Below are positions 34,120 to 45,252 of a stretch of 64,000 nucleotides of DNA, piece by piece. Location of the stretch: assembly GCA_020064725.1 (NCBI GenBank), contig JAGTWJ010000019.1, forward strand, positions 4,216,001 to 4,280,000, in the 5' to 3' direction. The stretch is from Drechslerella dactyloides. Its lineage: Eukaryota; Ascomycota; Orbiliomycetes; Orbiliales; Orbiliaceae. Made by a program: the position numbers and the translations under genes. The first letter of the stretch is position 1. Each line of letters starts with the position of its first letter. The notes beneath the pieces were generated by a model. That model was not told the DNA's origin and ran no database searches. It saw only the letters and a list, made by a program, of their open reading frames with translations.

Positions 34120-36070
34120 CTAGTTCCCCTCGCTCCATGCACAGCCAAACCGCTCGCCGCTCGCCCACTTCTCACTCCTCAACTCTTCCGCTCTCCGCCC
34201 ATCGTCGTCGTTCCGCCAAATCCTCGCGACGCAATCATCACTAATCGACATGGCGCTCCCGTTCACATCCCACGCAACCCCCGTGACTTCCTTCCCGTTA
34301 TGCCCTTCCACGAGCGCCGTGCCGGTCCCACTGCGCAGCTCCCGTGCCGCAGTCACGCTCGCCGACGCGCCGTGCGGTACCGGCAGCTCATCGTCCTCAG
34401 CTGGCCGCAGGTACTTCTCGTCCGTGGGGAACAGGATCACCGCCCCGTCCGTGCTGCCGGTGGCCAGGATCTCGCCGTCCTTGGATATCGCGCTCTTCAC
34501 GTAAAACGTATTCGTCTTAAGCTTCGGATGCGAGTAGAAGTGGATGGGGCCCAAGTCTGCGTGCGAGGTGGAGTAAGCGTAGAGATTGCCGTCCTTGCAA
34601 AGTGCGTACAGGCGGGACCCGTCAGGTGAGAAGGTCAGCGACGTGATCCCGTAGTCGCGATGCGGTTTGAAGTCGTGGAACCGGGGCTTGGGGGCTTCGT
34701 ATTCGACGACCGGGCGGGCCTTTGGGAATTTCTTCAGGTGGTGGGATTTACGGATGTCCCACACTTTGATGATCGCATCGTTGTGACAGGCTGTTGCGAT
34801 CAGGTAGGGACTGCGTGTCGACCATACTGCCGATGTGACGGACCCGATTTTGTCCGTCGAGCTGTGGCCGCCGAAAATGCTGTTGAAGGGCTTTTGGGTG
34901 GCCCCTTGGGTTTCGTCCTTGGATACTCCTACGGATCGTAGGTCCCAGATGTGGATGTTTGAATCACGTGAGGATGTGACGAGGAGGTTTTGGTCGTAAG
35001 GCGAGTGGTTGACTTGTTTGACGGAGCCAATGTGGCCGGTCAGGGTGGCGACGGGGACTTTTCGTTCGAGGTCGTTGACACGGCAAGTTTGATCGCCACT
35101 TGCAGACGCCTATGAGCATAGGTTAGTATAGCTTAACGGTCCCGCTGCTTCCTGGGAGAAGGCTCACGATGTATCTGTCGTCTGCCGATAACGATAGGTC
35201 AAAGATGGCGTTGTCGTGGATTAGGATTGTGGCTGATTCGTCGCTAAAGCCACGGTAATGGTATTCTGCCTTTGCGAGGTTTGAGTCTTCGCCCCAGTCT
35301 CCCGTTCCTAGCAATCGGACTCCACCACATTCATATCCTACGGCGACCATGGGTGATCCTAAAGATCGAATGACGTCAGCTTGGAGTTACAGAACCAGTG
35401 TAGATTGGGCTGCACGCACTATTGAGTGTCGACAAACAGAAGGGCATCTGCAATCCTTGTTCGGGATGTGTGTACACATGCGTGTCGTTCTTCTCGGAAT
35501 AGAACCCCTCGGTGATCCACGACCGTTCTGATATCAGGTTAGCCAATGTCTACAACAATTGGGGCGGAAGGACGTACTCCCGAGCCGGATTCCGTGCATT
35601 CCATGTGGCTCCCAACCAACGAGTGATCGGTGGAGATTGCGGTAACTGAAGGTATCGGGCATCGGCTTCCGGTACCGAGGCTTCTTGATGTCCTGGAAGT
35701 CGTCCAAAAGACGACAGGGGATCCTATCGTCGAGCCCGTCGAGGCCATGGTCTCCCCTCGCGATCTGGAGCTTCTTGAGGAACGAGACATCGGGAGTCGA
35801 CGCCGGCGTCAACAGCTGGACCTTCAGAGGAGACGACGAGAAAACAGGTGGTGGGGACGACGAAAGGACGCCGGTTGGGGAGGTCGGGAGTTCGTTGCCA
35901 ATCGTCGAGGAGAGTTCGGAGAGGGGGTCGCGGAGGGTGCTTCGTCTGGCCCCGGCGAAGAAGGCGTCACGGCGTATTTTGGAGGTGCGAGGAGAACATT
36001 TGGGCAGTTTTGCGGGGACGTCTTCCTTGAGGCTGGCGGCTTTACGTTTGCGTGAGGTGGAAAGCGACAT
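34120..36070 (-). CDS. CDT2: Cdt2-like WD40 substrate receptor of CRL4 ubiquitin ligase
   Basis: Cdt2 docks to Ddb1-Cul4 and selects PCNA-bound proteins (Cdt1, Spd1 and others) for destruction in S phase. Exons are 35578-36070, 35420-35527, 35168-35358 and 34120-35109 (593 residues). The N-terminal 130 residues are basic and Ser/Pro-rich with a nuclear-localisation-like start (SRKRKAASLKEDVPAKLPK). At least six WD40 repeats follow, with dipeptide ends such as CRVND, IHIWD, IKVWD and ARIWR. DDRYIVASASGDQTCRV and WDIRKSHHLKKFPKARP match the Cdt2/DTL arrangement of repeats. The first in-frame ATG is at 36070. WD40 family is certain; Cdt2 rather than another WD40 protein rests on overall pattern. 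It is two genes away from CSN5, whose complex regulates the same ligases. Confidence 0.75.
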
Positions 36071-36410
36071 CGTGACGACGACGGTCGACGGTGGCACAGA
36101 TTGCTGGGTGGGTGGTGATGGCCGGGTGCCGGGACAAAGGAGGCAGCGAGTGGGAGGTGGAAAATAAACGGATTAATCACGAAGCCGTGTTGGGATGGCT
36201 GATTGGTTGCCGCGCGTGAAAGAATGCGCGTCGCCCAACTGGGAAATTGCCCGATTGGGCGGGGGCCCACGGCAACATGCCAAGACCACCGCCAAACGTT
36301 AACGTCTATTCGAATTTGTCTATCGCGAGGAGTATGTACAAGGTATCTACAGCGTCTACGGGGCCCGGGTCTGCATCTGTCCGGTATCGTCAGCAGCTGC
36401 CTATCGAGGC
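36071..36410. other. Intergenic, SPB1 3' end to CDT2 start
   Basis: 340 bp in tandem orientation on the minus strand; no gene seen. Holds the CDT2 promoter and SPB1 3' UTR. Confidence 0.55.
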
Positions 36411-39156
36411 CTATTTCTTCTTCGCGCGCGCTTTGTCCCTGCAGAGTGGCATTCGTTAGCATCGCCCATTGTGACCGTAGACGCCTGATAAGGAAAGTGA
36501 CGTACGCCTTCATCCGGGCATCGACAATCTTGTATCTGCCCTTCACGCCCCGCGGTCGGCCCTGGACACCCCTGTTGCCGCCCTTGGCCACGACGAGCTT
36601 CACCGATTGCTTCGGCTTCTTCTTCGTCGCCCTGTTGATCATGCGCGTTATCTGCTGGGCCTTCTCCTTCTCCGTCATGCCCTCGTCCTCCATCAACATG
36701 GCAGACTTCTTCCTCAGCTTCTCGAGTCGCTGATGGGCCTTGAACTTCTTCCGGTCCTTCGCTTCCTTGACCTTCTTGATCGGCCGGGCGTTTAACGCGC
36801 GCAGCTTCTCTTTAATGGCTGCAGAACCGGCAGCGGTGATAGGCCGCAGCGGCCTGCTGTGCTTCGCTTCGTCTTCGAGGAACCACTCCGGTAGTCCGTC
36901 CTTCGATCTGAAAGAGTATTTGTTGAAACCATCGTCGATGAGGTCGGCTTTTGACTTCTTTCCAAGCGCAATTTGCTGAGCGAGGGTCATCGCTTCCGCA
37001 GTGATGATGTCGATATCAGGCTTCCCATTCTTCGTTGGCTCTTTCTCGTTGGCATCCCAGGTGTCGTCCTTGTTCGAGCGCACGATTTCGATGCCACTGT
37101 CGCTCACGTCATCATCGCTGCTGGCCGTTTCCCGTGTATCGTACCATTCATCTGCATCCTCAATGGTTGCAGAGCTATCATCCTGGTCGGAGACTTCCTC
37201 TTCCTGTCTCTCTTCTTCCTCAGCGCTTTCCGCCTCCGAATCGTCTGAATCGCCCTCTTCTTCCGTGCTTGCACCTTCTTCGATATCACCAAACTCTTTG
37301 AAGATGTCTTGGTCGAAGAAGAGTGCTGCCTTTTTGCTTAGTCCACTAGACGTTTTCTTGTCGTCATCTAGCGACGTTACAAGGCGTTCCTTTGAGTCTG
37401 ATTCTTCATCTTCCGAGGACGAGTCGTCTTCGTCATCATCGTCTTCTGCCACGACGTCATCGTCGCTTGTCACATCACCCTTGTCCTTGTCCTCGCCGAT
37501 GCCCTCCCATTCATCGTCCGCGCTCTCTTTCCGTGCTCTCTTCGCTTTGAACTTGTCGTCTCGTTCTGCTTTCCGCTGTACGAACTGGTCGTACATCCTA
37601 TCCAGCTCATCCTCCAACTCGTCCTGGGAGTCCTCGCTTTCGTCACCCTCGCTATCTTCGCCTTGTGCAGCGGCAGCAGCTCGGGCCTTTGCCGCCTCTT
37701 CATCCACAACCATGTTCATCTTCCCCTTCGCAACTTCCTTCAAGCCTCCGGCAGCATCGATAGCTTTCAATTTGAACATCGACTGTTCGTCACCCGGCCC
37801 TGCGTTCTGTTCGAGACCGATATCCATCGGGGTAGTCATGTGCATTTGCAGCCGGACGATCTCCTTCTGCTTCCGTTCGTTGTCCTTCCGCTTGTCTTTC
37901 TTTTTCTTCTGGATTTCTTTATCGCGCATGTTCTTCAAATCCTCTTCTATACGAAGTTCTTCGTCCATTGGCGTTATCTCAGCTTCTTCGGCCCCTTCGG
38001 CTTCTTTCGCCTTCTCCTCTTCCTCCTTTTTCTTGACGGACCAGCCAAATTTATCCCGGATTGCCAACCGCCATTTCAGGAGCAGTTTGAAATCTCTTCG
38101 GCCTAGCACTCTGAGATCGTCACAGCATCTTCGTATCTCTTCTGTCGTCTCCGCCATCCGCGCTATCGCAGCAGTCGCGATGTCGTTCTTGTCCGTGAAT
38201 GAAAACTTGTTGAGAGAACCGAGCAGCGCAATCGGATCCGTCGTTTCTATAAACTCCTTCACCGGTACCTCTTTGAACTGAAGGTGATCGCCCTCCTCGT
38301 ACCCTTCTCTCTTCCGCTTCTTCTTCTCCGGATTGTAGACTTTCGCCTCGTTGTTCGGCGTCGGGTCCGGCAACTCTTCAAACACGGTCTTGGGATCCAG
38401 GAACTTTGGATCGACCCGCTTCGGGGCTAGGTATCCTCGGCAGACCACAAAGATCTCCGCAGACACGTTCCGTGACGACGGCGGCTTGGTCGCCTCGACC
38501 TTCTTGAACAGCTGATTGAACACCCACAGCAGCGAATTGTAGTCTTTCGAGCGGAAAATCTTTGTAACGAATGTGCCGCCCTCGACGAGGAAGTCCGTCG
38601 CAAGCTTGAGCGACTGCAGCACTAGCTCAGCTTGCGTGAACGCATCCTGCACCCACGCAGTACCTACGTTCGGCGCGCCGTCGTGCAAGACGGTGTCCGC
38701 TTTCCAGGTCTTCAGGTGCTGGCGCAGTGTCGATCGGCACTTGTCAGTCGTGATATCCGCGACGAAGGTTATTACTTTCGGGATCGGTTTTATCGGGGCT
38801 AAGTCGACGCCGACGATGAGGCTGGCGTTCGGCATGTTCTCGGCCGCGACTTGCAGCCAGCCCTGTGAGATTCATGTTAGCGGGTACGATCATAGGATAC
38901 TGTATCGGATGTGTATGCTGAGCGTACTCCCGGCGCGGCGCAGAGGTCGATGAGGACCCGCGATTTCTGCAGGAACCCATATTTCTGGTTCAGCTGGATA
39001 AGCTTGAAGGCGGATCGGGCGCGATAGTTCTTCTCCTTCGCAAGTTTGTACCACTTGTCGAGACGGCCTTTCCCGTGCTGTAGGATATTATAGTTAGCGT
39101 CGCCTAGTATCGGAGAAGCGTGTAGAGGGTCTTCGAACCTTCTTCTGGATACCCAT
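36411..39156 (-). CDS. SPB1: 25S rRNA 2'-O-methyltransferase Spb1
   Basis: A nucleolar FtsJ-type methyltransferase that modifies the A-loop guanosine of 25S rRNA and is needed for 60S assembly. Exons are 39139-39156, 38928-39077, 36506-38862 and 36411-36438 (850 residues; yeast has 841). The first exon is only six codons (MGIQKK) and the last nine codons plus one base (ending KARAKKK). The FtsJ domain (1-215) starts KGRLDKWYKLAKEKNYRARS, has SAM motif I VLIDLCAAPGGW, catalytic Asp in LHDGAPNVG, Lys in VTKIFRSKDY and Glu in SAEIFVVCRG. A lysine-rich coiled coil (about 300-420), acidic Glu/Asp/Ser tracts and the conserved Spb1 C-terminal domain (YSFRSKDGLPEWFLEDE onward) follow. Divergent from CSN5. 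Confidence 0.96.
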
Positions 39157-39496
39157 GGCTGCGGAGTGCGGAGTCGTTCTGTTGGACAGCACGCGAGCGG
39201 GATTCTCGAAATTTTTCTTTCAAGGTAAAGTCGCTGGCTGGAAATGCGGTGCTTGACAGTGTGGCGGTGCTTGACAGTGTGGCGGTGCTTGGCGGTGTGG
39301 CGTTACTAGCCGGGTGTGGCGTTGCCGAGCTTCGCGGCGGTAAGCTACTAGCTGTGGCGGTCTGCGCTTTGAGCAAGCTTCCTGCTAACTAACTCGCTCG
39401 CGTCTTGAACTTCCCCCACTCTGTTCAGCCATAACGTTCAGCTTCACGACACTTACCGACGAGCTTCAAACGAGTAAACCACCTGTCAGTTTCACA
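39157..39496. promoter_or_regulatory. Divergent promoter SPB1 / CSN5
   Basis: 340 bp between two start codons. Contains a three-unit 18-bp tandem repeat at 39246-39299. Both genes depend on this stretch for transcription. Confidence 0.5.
39246..39299 (+). repeat. 18-bp tandem repeat, three units
   Basis: GCGGTGCTTGACAGTGTG at 39246-39263 and 39264-39281 is identical; the third copy, 39282-39299, differs at two positions (GGCGGTGTG end). Confidence 0.85.
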
Positions 39497-40785
39497 ATGT
39501 CGTCGGATCTGGCCCGCAAGATGTGGGAGAAGGATAACAAAGTCAGCCTGATAGACCCGGACAGGGACTTTATCTACGGCTTCGACGAGGAGGAGCAGCG
39601 TAGGATCCTAGATGCGAAGCCATGGAGGGCCAAGTAAGAGCACACCGGTGGAGCAATACCATAAGAATTTCCTTCGGGAAGGCTAATGTTTTTATAGCCC
39701 GGATTACTTCAAGAGCGTCAGGATATCGGCTGTCGCGCTTCTCAAGATGGTTAGTTGTGGCCCCCATCACGCCTCCCCGGCCTGGGATCGCGGGGCATCG
39801 TAGCTAACGCCCAGCTTCCCCCACAGACAATGCACGCTCGCTCCGGTGGCAGCATCGAAATCATGGGCCTCATGGTCGGCAGAGTCCACGGTACATCCTT
39901 CATCGTCAGCGACGCATTCCCACTCCCCGTCGAAGGTACCGAAACTCGCGTCAACGCCCAGGATCAAGCCTACGAATACATGGCCGAGGCGGATCGTCTG
40001 GCGAAGGACCTCGGCCGTAAAGAGAATGTCGTCGGCTGGTATCACTCTCACCCAGGCTACGGCTGTTGGTTATCTGGTATCGATGTCAACACGCAGATGA
40101 TGCAGCAGCAGTGGCTGGACCCATTCCTTGCGGTCGTCATAGATCCGGACAGGACTATCAGTGCGGGGAAGGTCGATATCGGCGCGTTCAGAACGTATCC
40201 GGAGGGTCATAAACAAGCTACGGGAAAGGATGCGGAGTACCAGACGATTCCGTTGGCCAAGATTGAGGATTTTGGCGCGCACAGCAACCAGTATTACCCA
40301 TTAGAGATCACGCACTACAAGTCTTCGCTGGACAACCATCTGCTCGAGCTGCTGTGGCACAAGTATTGGGTGTCGACGCTGTCGCAGTCTCCGCTTTTCA
40401 CGGTGAGTTAATCTCCGGCGTGCGTGTTTAGCGACAGCGTTTCCCCGGGAAGTTTAATATACTAATGTGCGGTAACATGCAGAACCGAGAATATTCATCC
40501 AAGCAGATGGCGGAGATCTCGCGCAAGATCAAGAAGGCTGAGGCGAATTTGTCGCACGCTAAGATCATGTTTGGCGGCGGGCCAAGGGGCGGCTTTGGTG
40601 GCGGTGATGGAAAAGCTGGCAAGGACGGGCAGCTGAGCAGGATTGTCCGCGATAGCAACAAGATCGCAAATGAGGAAATATGCGGGCTGCTGTCGACTGT
40701 GGTGAAAGAGAGGATCTTTGACTTTAGCAATCTGAAGCTCGGGCAGTGCGGGCACTCTCACTCGCAGCCTGCGCCGACGACTTGA
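39497..40785 (+). CDS. CSN5: COP9 signalosome subunit 5 (deneddylase)
   Basis: The zinc metalloprotease that removes Nedd8 from cullins; in filamentous fungi it links light, development and secondary metabolism. Exons are 39497-39633, 39698-39749, 39827-40402 and 40483-40785 (355 residues). The MPN+/JAMM domain shows the catalytic Glu in IEIMGLMVG and the zinc motif HSHPGYGCWLSGID (H-x-H-x7-S-x2-D). The start, MSSDLARKMWEKDN then YGFDEEEQ, is typical of CSN5 rather than the proteasome subunit Rpn11. The region after NREYSSKQM contains a Gly-rich insertion (GGGPRGGFGGGDGK) before the C-terminal helix. The last residues are HSHSQPAPTT. Introns show GCTAAC/GCTAAT. Confidence 0.95.
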
Positions 40786-42026
40786 GCTGCGGGCGTCGGG
40801 TTTTAATAACCGCGATGCCCAGCTCGGGAAGGTAGGGTGTTTGTTGTCTCCTGCATGCATATGCGCATGCACGTCGATTTTGAATCTCGCGAGATGATAT
40901 ATACGGGAGGGCGGCGTTCTTGTCTTCTGGGTCACGGTGTTTCGTCCTCGTATGCATGTTGACTTCCCTGGTTTGATTGTGTATCAATTCATCACGCTGC
41001 AGAAGCGACTATCACCACGCGCGGACCTCTTAATCTTACAGACATCCGATCTAAGCGCCGTTCCTTCGGGCTCAAACGTTGCAGACATCACATCTCTCCG
41101 GATGGTATCATCGGGCTCGCAGGAATGGATATGCAACCACCTCCTGACTCGATTCCATCTACCACCGTTGCCATGTAGAGATGAGTGCAAGGACAAGGTG
41201 TCGGTAGTACATAAACAAGCTGTCGATGTTGGTGTTTCTGGTGTCCCATGTGTCCCTGGTTTTAGGACCGGGTCGCGTTGGTGTATCGACGTTTCCGGCT
41301 GGTGAAGCTCCCCTGTCCTGCGCGACGTCGTATTGTTTTCGGCAGTGTAATGGGCGCCGACGCAGCATACCACACTGGGACAGCGGGGTCGACTGTCTTC
41401 ACCACCACACCACCGCGACGATACCGATTCGATGCGATGCGATGCCAGGCCGCCAACAGGGCAGCTCCCTGCAGGTGGCGGCCCAGGCGAGCTCGAACTG
41501 CGAGGCCGCAGCCATGCATCGCAGGCAATCTATCGTGATAAGCTGGCGGATTACCTAATCGGGCGGTGTTTGGATGTCGCATAGCAACGACACCACCCGC
41601 CCGGACGCCCTTTGTTTACCCGGCGCCGCAACAGCAACAGCCACCGCCGGCCTCAAATACAAAGGTAACCCCGATCGGGCGGCTCTTAGATTCGATAGCA
41701 GCGTTGATGCTACCAACCTCCCCCAATTCATCTTTTTGCCTTCCTACTCCATCGGCCACCGCATCGCCACTGCCCATCCTATCATCGTTCGCAAATCCCG
41801 TTCGCGCCGATAGTCGCAATCCGTGTTCGCGTTCGTCGTCGCCCAATCCGTTGCAATTGTGCCCCTCGCGGTCGTAATCCCTCGATCGCATGGTGACCTA
41901 GCGGGACCCCGTTGCGAAATTCACAATCCAGAGCTTTGCGTCTACCTGCCTACCCTCCCCTGTATCGCCGCGCGAAGACACAAAACCCGTATCCCGTACC
42001 CGGGATCACGAAAATAACACCCCGCA
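40786..42026. other. Intergenic, CSN5 3' end to ASE1 start
   Basis: 1.24 kb in tandem plus orientation. Short frames overlap on both strands with no recognisable motif. The ASE1 promoter and 5' leader lie here; no repeat of note. Confidence 0.5.
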
Positions 42027-44412
42027 ATGGACAATTCATATCTTACATCCCAGGTCACATCGATAATCAAGTCCCTGCACGGGATATTTGATGAGATCGG
42101 TGTGCCGCATCATGACCGCGAGTCCCGCGAGGCAGCACTATACGCTGCCCTGTCCGAAACTCTACAAAGTCAGCTTCGTCTCGTTAACGCCGAGAAGAAC
42201 GCTCTGGCTGAGGAGGCGAACAAGTTGATCTCGAGCATTCGGCAGATTCACCGTGCGATGGACGATGGCCGGCGAGCTAACGAGTACGACGACTTGGTTG
42301 TGACCTATCCCCTGCGTGTCTGCGTGGAGACATTGAAGCAGCAGCATAATATCCTGCGCAGCCAGTACGAGCAGGAGTTCGAAGAGATCAAGAGTGAGTA
42401 CCTTTGCTTGTGCGAACAAATTCGGTGGTTAGGGTTGTGGCTAATCCTAGTTTGCGCCTTTAGAGCTCGTACAGGCGATTCAATCGTATGCCTGCAACAT
42501 GGAAGAAGGGTTCATTCGCACACAGCTCCCCAGCCTCACCAACCCGACCTACTCGTTCAAAATCACCACCTCATCCAAGCAGAAGCTCGAGGCTGAGTTC
42601 TCGCGAGTGTACGAAGAATTCACGCGCAGGATCGCGACGGTTAAGACCCTCTCTGCAGATATCGTAAACCTCTGGGCCGAGCTTGGAACCCCGACGCACC
42701 TGATAGATCGGAAGATCGTAGAGACATGTAGAGAAAGCTACGATGATTACGACATCAGGATGGAGTCGATAACCGCCCTCAGAGCCAAGAAGCAGAAGCT
42801 GTCCGATGAGAAGGCTGTTAGAGAGCGCAGGATCAAAGAAATCCACCAGCAGCTGCAGCCACTGTGGGAGAAATTCCAACAGGATGATCAAGAAGAACAA
42901 CGGTTCCTGCAAAAGAACCGGGGCTGCAGCCTTGAGGTCGTTCAAAACGTGAGTCTTTTCAAAATCCGGAGCCATTCTGTAGATGAAAGCTGGTAGCTAA
43001 CGCTTGCGCAGTGGGAAAACGAGATGAGTCGGTTGATGGAAATCAAGAAACAGCACATGCACATCTTCATCGAGGAGGCGAGGCGTGTTCTTCAAGACAT
43101 GTGGGATCTTCTTTACTTCACCGACGAAGAAATGTACCAGTTCGAGCCCGCCTGGTCGACCTCCAACACCGAGGCTGTTCTGCGCGCCCATGAGATGGAA
43201 ATTGCTAGACTGCAGAAGCTCGCGGACGAACGCGGCCCCGTTCTGAGCCTCATCGAGAAATACCAAACCCTCATGAACGACAAGAATAGCCTGGAAGCTT
43301 CTTCCCAAGATCCGTCGCGTTTGTTGGCCAAGGGTCCTCGCGATCCAACTAGGCTCTTGCGCGAGGAGAAGATGCGGAAGAGAATCGCCAAGGAATTGCC
43401 AAAGGTCGAGAGTGACCTGGTTGATGCCCTGGAAGAATGGGAAGCCGAGCACGGAGAGGTGTTCAGAGTTCATGGCGAGTCGTATCTTGAGACGATTCTT
43501 GAGAAGCAGCGGCCTTCGTCTAAGACCCAAGGTTCCGCTGCTGCCGTCCTTAAGGCTACTGCTCCTAAGGCCGCTGCCGCCAAAGCTGCCGCCACACCGA
43601 AGTCTGTCCCTACCAGACCGACTAGTGCTTCAGGTCTGCGATCAGTGGCGAAGACCCCTACTACTGCGAAAGCACCGATACCACGAACCGTCACCAAATC
43701 TCCTACTCCATACAATCGTCAGCCACTTGGCAACTGCACTCAAAATGGACAGAATTCTCCGGAGCGAAAGGCACTACCGCCCAGAAGCAAGACTCCTAGC
43801 ACGGTGGGGAGGAACGGTGGAGGCTCAAATCCAACGAAGACACCCACCAGTGCAGGTGGAACAGTTCGTCGCATGCCAGCGTATATGGCCCAGCAACAGG
43901 CAGCCCAAGCCAGTGCGAATCCGCTTAGGCTCCCGCCACCTAAGATGAAGCCCCTGGAGCCTCATACGAAGGAAAACATGCCACCGCCTCAATCCAAATT
44001 CGTTGCTCGCAACATCCTCGACGAAATGCCTCATGATAACAACATGCCGTGCACCCCGAGCCCTGTTGAGACCATGATGTCTCGACGAGACAACTACATC
44101 AACTTCAGCAACCAATCACAGTTCAGTTCATCTTCATACGACGATGCCAACCGAGTACCTTCTCTTACATCGCAAGCGTCGACTCTTGCCTCCTCCACCA
44201 GTGCAGTGAGCAGCGAGAACTGGGAAACATTCGGAGAGGATTCGGATTATGAACCCGATGTCAGTCGTCACTACTTTGACAAGCTGAAGGCTATCAAGGA
44301 GAAGAAGAACTTCAACCACTACGGCGGCGGGCAGAAGAAACAACGTGGGATCAACCCCGGAACTGTCCGAGAGGTCATCGGGGACGATGATTGGGAGGAC
44401 GAGACATTCTAA
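42027..44412 (+). CDS. ASE1: Ase1/PRC1/MAP65 spindle midzone protein
   Basis: An antiparallel microtubule bundler of the anaphase midzone. Exons are 42027-42393, 42464-42948 and 43012-44412 (750 residues). The first 340 residues are a series of long coiled-coil segments forming the dimeric rod (ETLQSQLRLVNAEKNALAEE, LKQQHNILRSQYEQEFEEI, RERRIKEIHQQLQPLWEKF). The spectrin-like microtubule-binding domain follows, with WENEMSRLMEIKKQHMHIFI and LWDLL-like MWDLLYFTDEE. From about residue 490 the chain is basic and disordered, with Ala/Lys and Thr-Pro/Ser-Pro sites (possible CDK targets). The C-terminus is acidic (IGDDDWEDETF). The ATG at 42027 is in frame with the coiled coil from its first residues. 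Confidence 0.93.
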
Positions 44413-45252
44413 ATTCGTGTCTCCTCTAATCTCATTGCTCTCCCATTCATTGGTTTACAGTTCCTGCCTTCTTACATTGACGCATGACCCTCTTCCCCAT
44501 TTGCTTTTCCACGCGACAACATCTGACTTGACTGACGAAGCTCATTGATGATCATGAGGCACAATGAATCGTTTCCGAACCGTTCGATGACGGCTTGACA
44601 GAAGAATCCCTACTATGACTTGAACAGAATTTTCTAACTCTCGAATCAATCCCCGTTTGCGTTCTATATTTCCGTCTCCCCTTTTCTCGCTTTATTTGGA
44701 GCTGTTTTTTTCCTGCCCTTTTTTTTCTTTCTTCCTTTCAAACTTGGCGTTTCATTAGTGGAGTTCTCTGAACCTTTTGATAATTAACCACATGCATGCT
44801 TTTGTGTGCATTTTGTATCAGCATTGCATTGTTCATTGACTCTTTCTTTGTATCAAAATTTTTTGTAGTGTTTTCTATAGTTAATGTCTGTTTCAAAGAA
44901 TAATTGCATGCTATACGCTTTTAGTGTCTTACGAATTGATTTCGATGTTGATGAGATCTCCTGGTTTGCAGAGCTATTCGAGATTTTCAGACGTCAACCT
45001 CTTTCTTTTCTTTTCTTAACATCGTCTCCTGTGGTGGCGTGTCCGCGTTATCTCTTGAGTATATAGTATCGTGTAGTGTCACATATCACTTGGAAGGGGC
45101 GATCTCCAATTAAAGAAAATTTCAAAATATGTGCCTTCGATCCGTCGCTCCAGCCACTCGATAGGGCAGGGGCAGCTGGAGCGAGATCAAAAATATTGGT
45201 GAGCTTTATATACAGTGGTATTGTAGTTCGATACTATAATCATATATCGTCG
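44413..45252. other. Intergenic, convergent ASE1 / LIG4 3' ends
   Basis: 840 bp, AT-rich with T-rich tracts (44697-44745). No gene seen. Confidence 0.6.

Noticed and set aside
37001..38281. A 426-codon plus-strand frame, Ser-rich, opposite SPB1
   Set aside because: It is the antisense shadow of acidic, Ser-rich SPB1 codons; the minus strand gives a complete Spb1 with all domains.
41226..41582. Overlapping frames of 86-110 codons on both strands
   Set aside because: No recognisable motif, and frames on both strands are equally long; most likely non-coding upstream sequence of ASE1.
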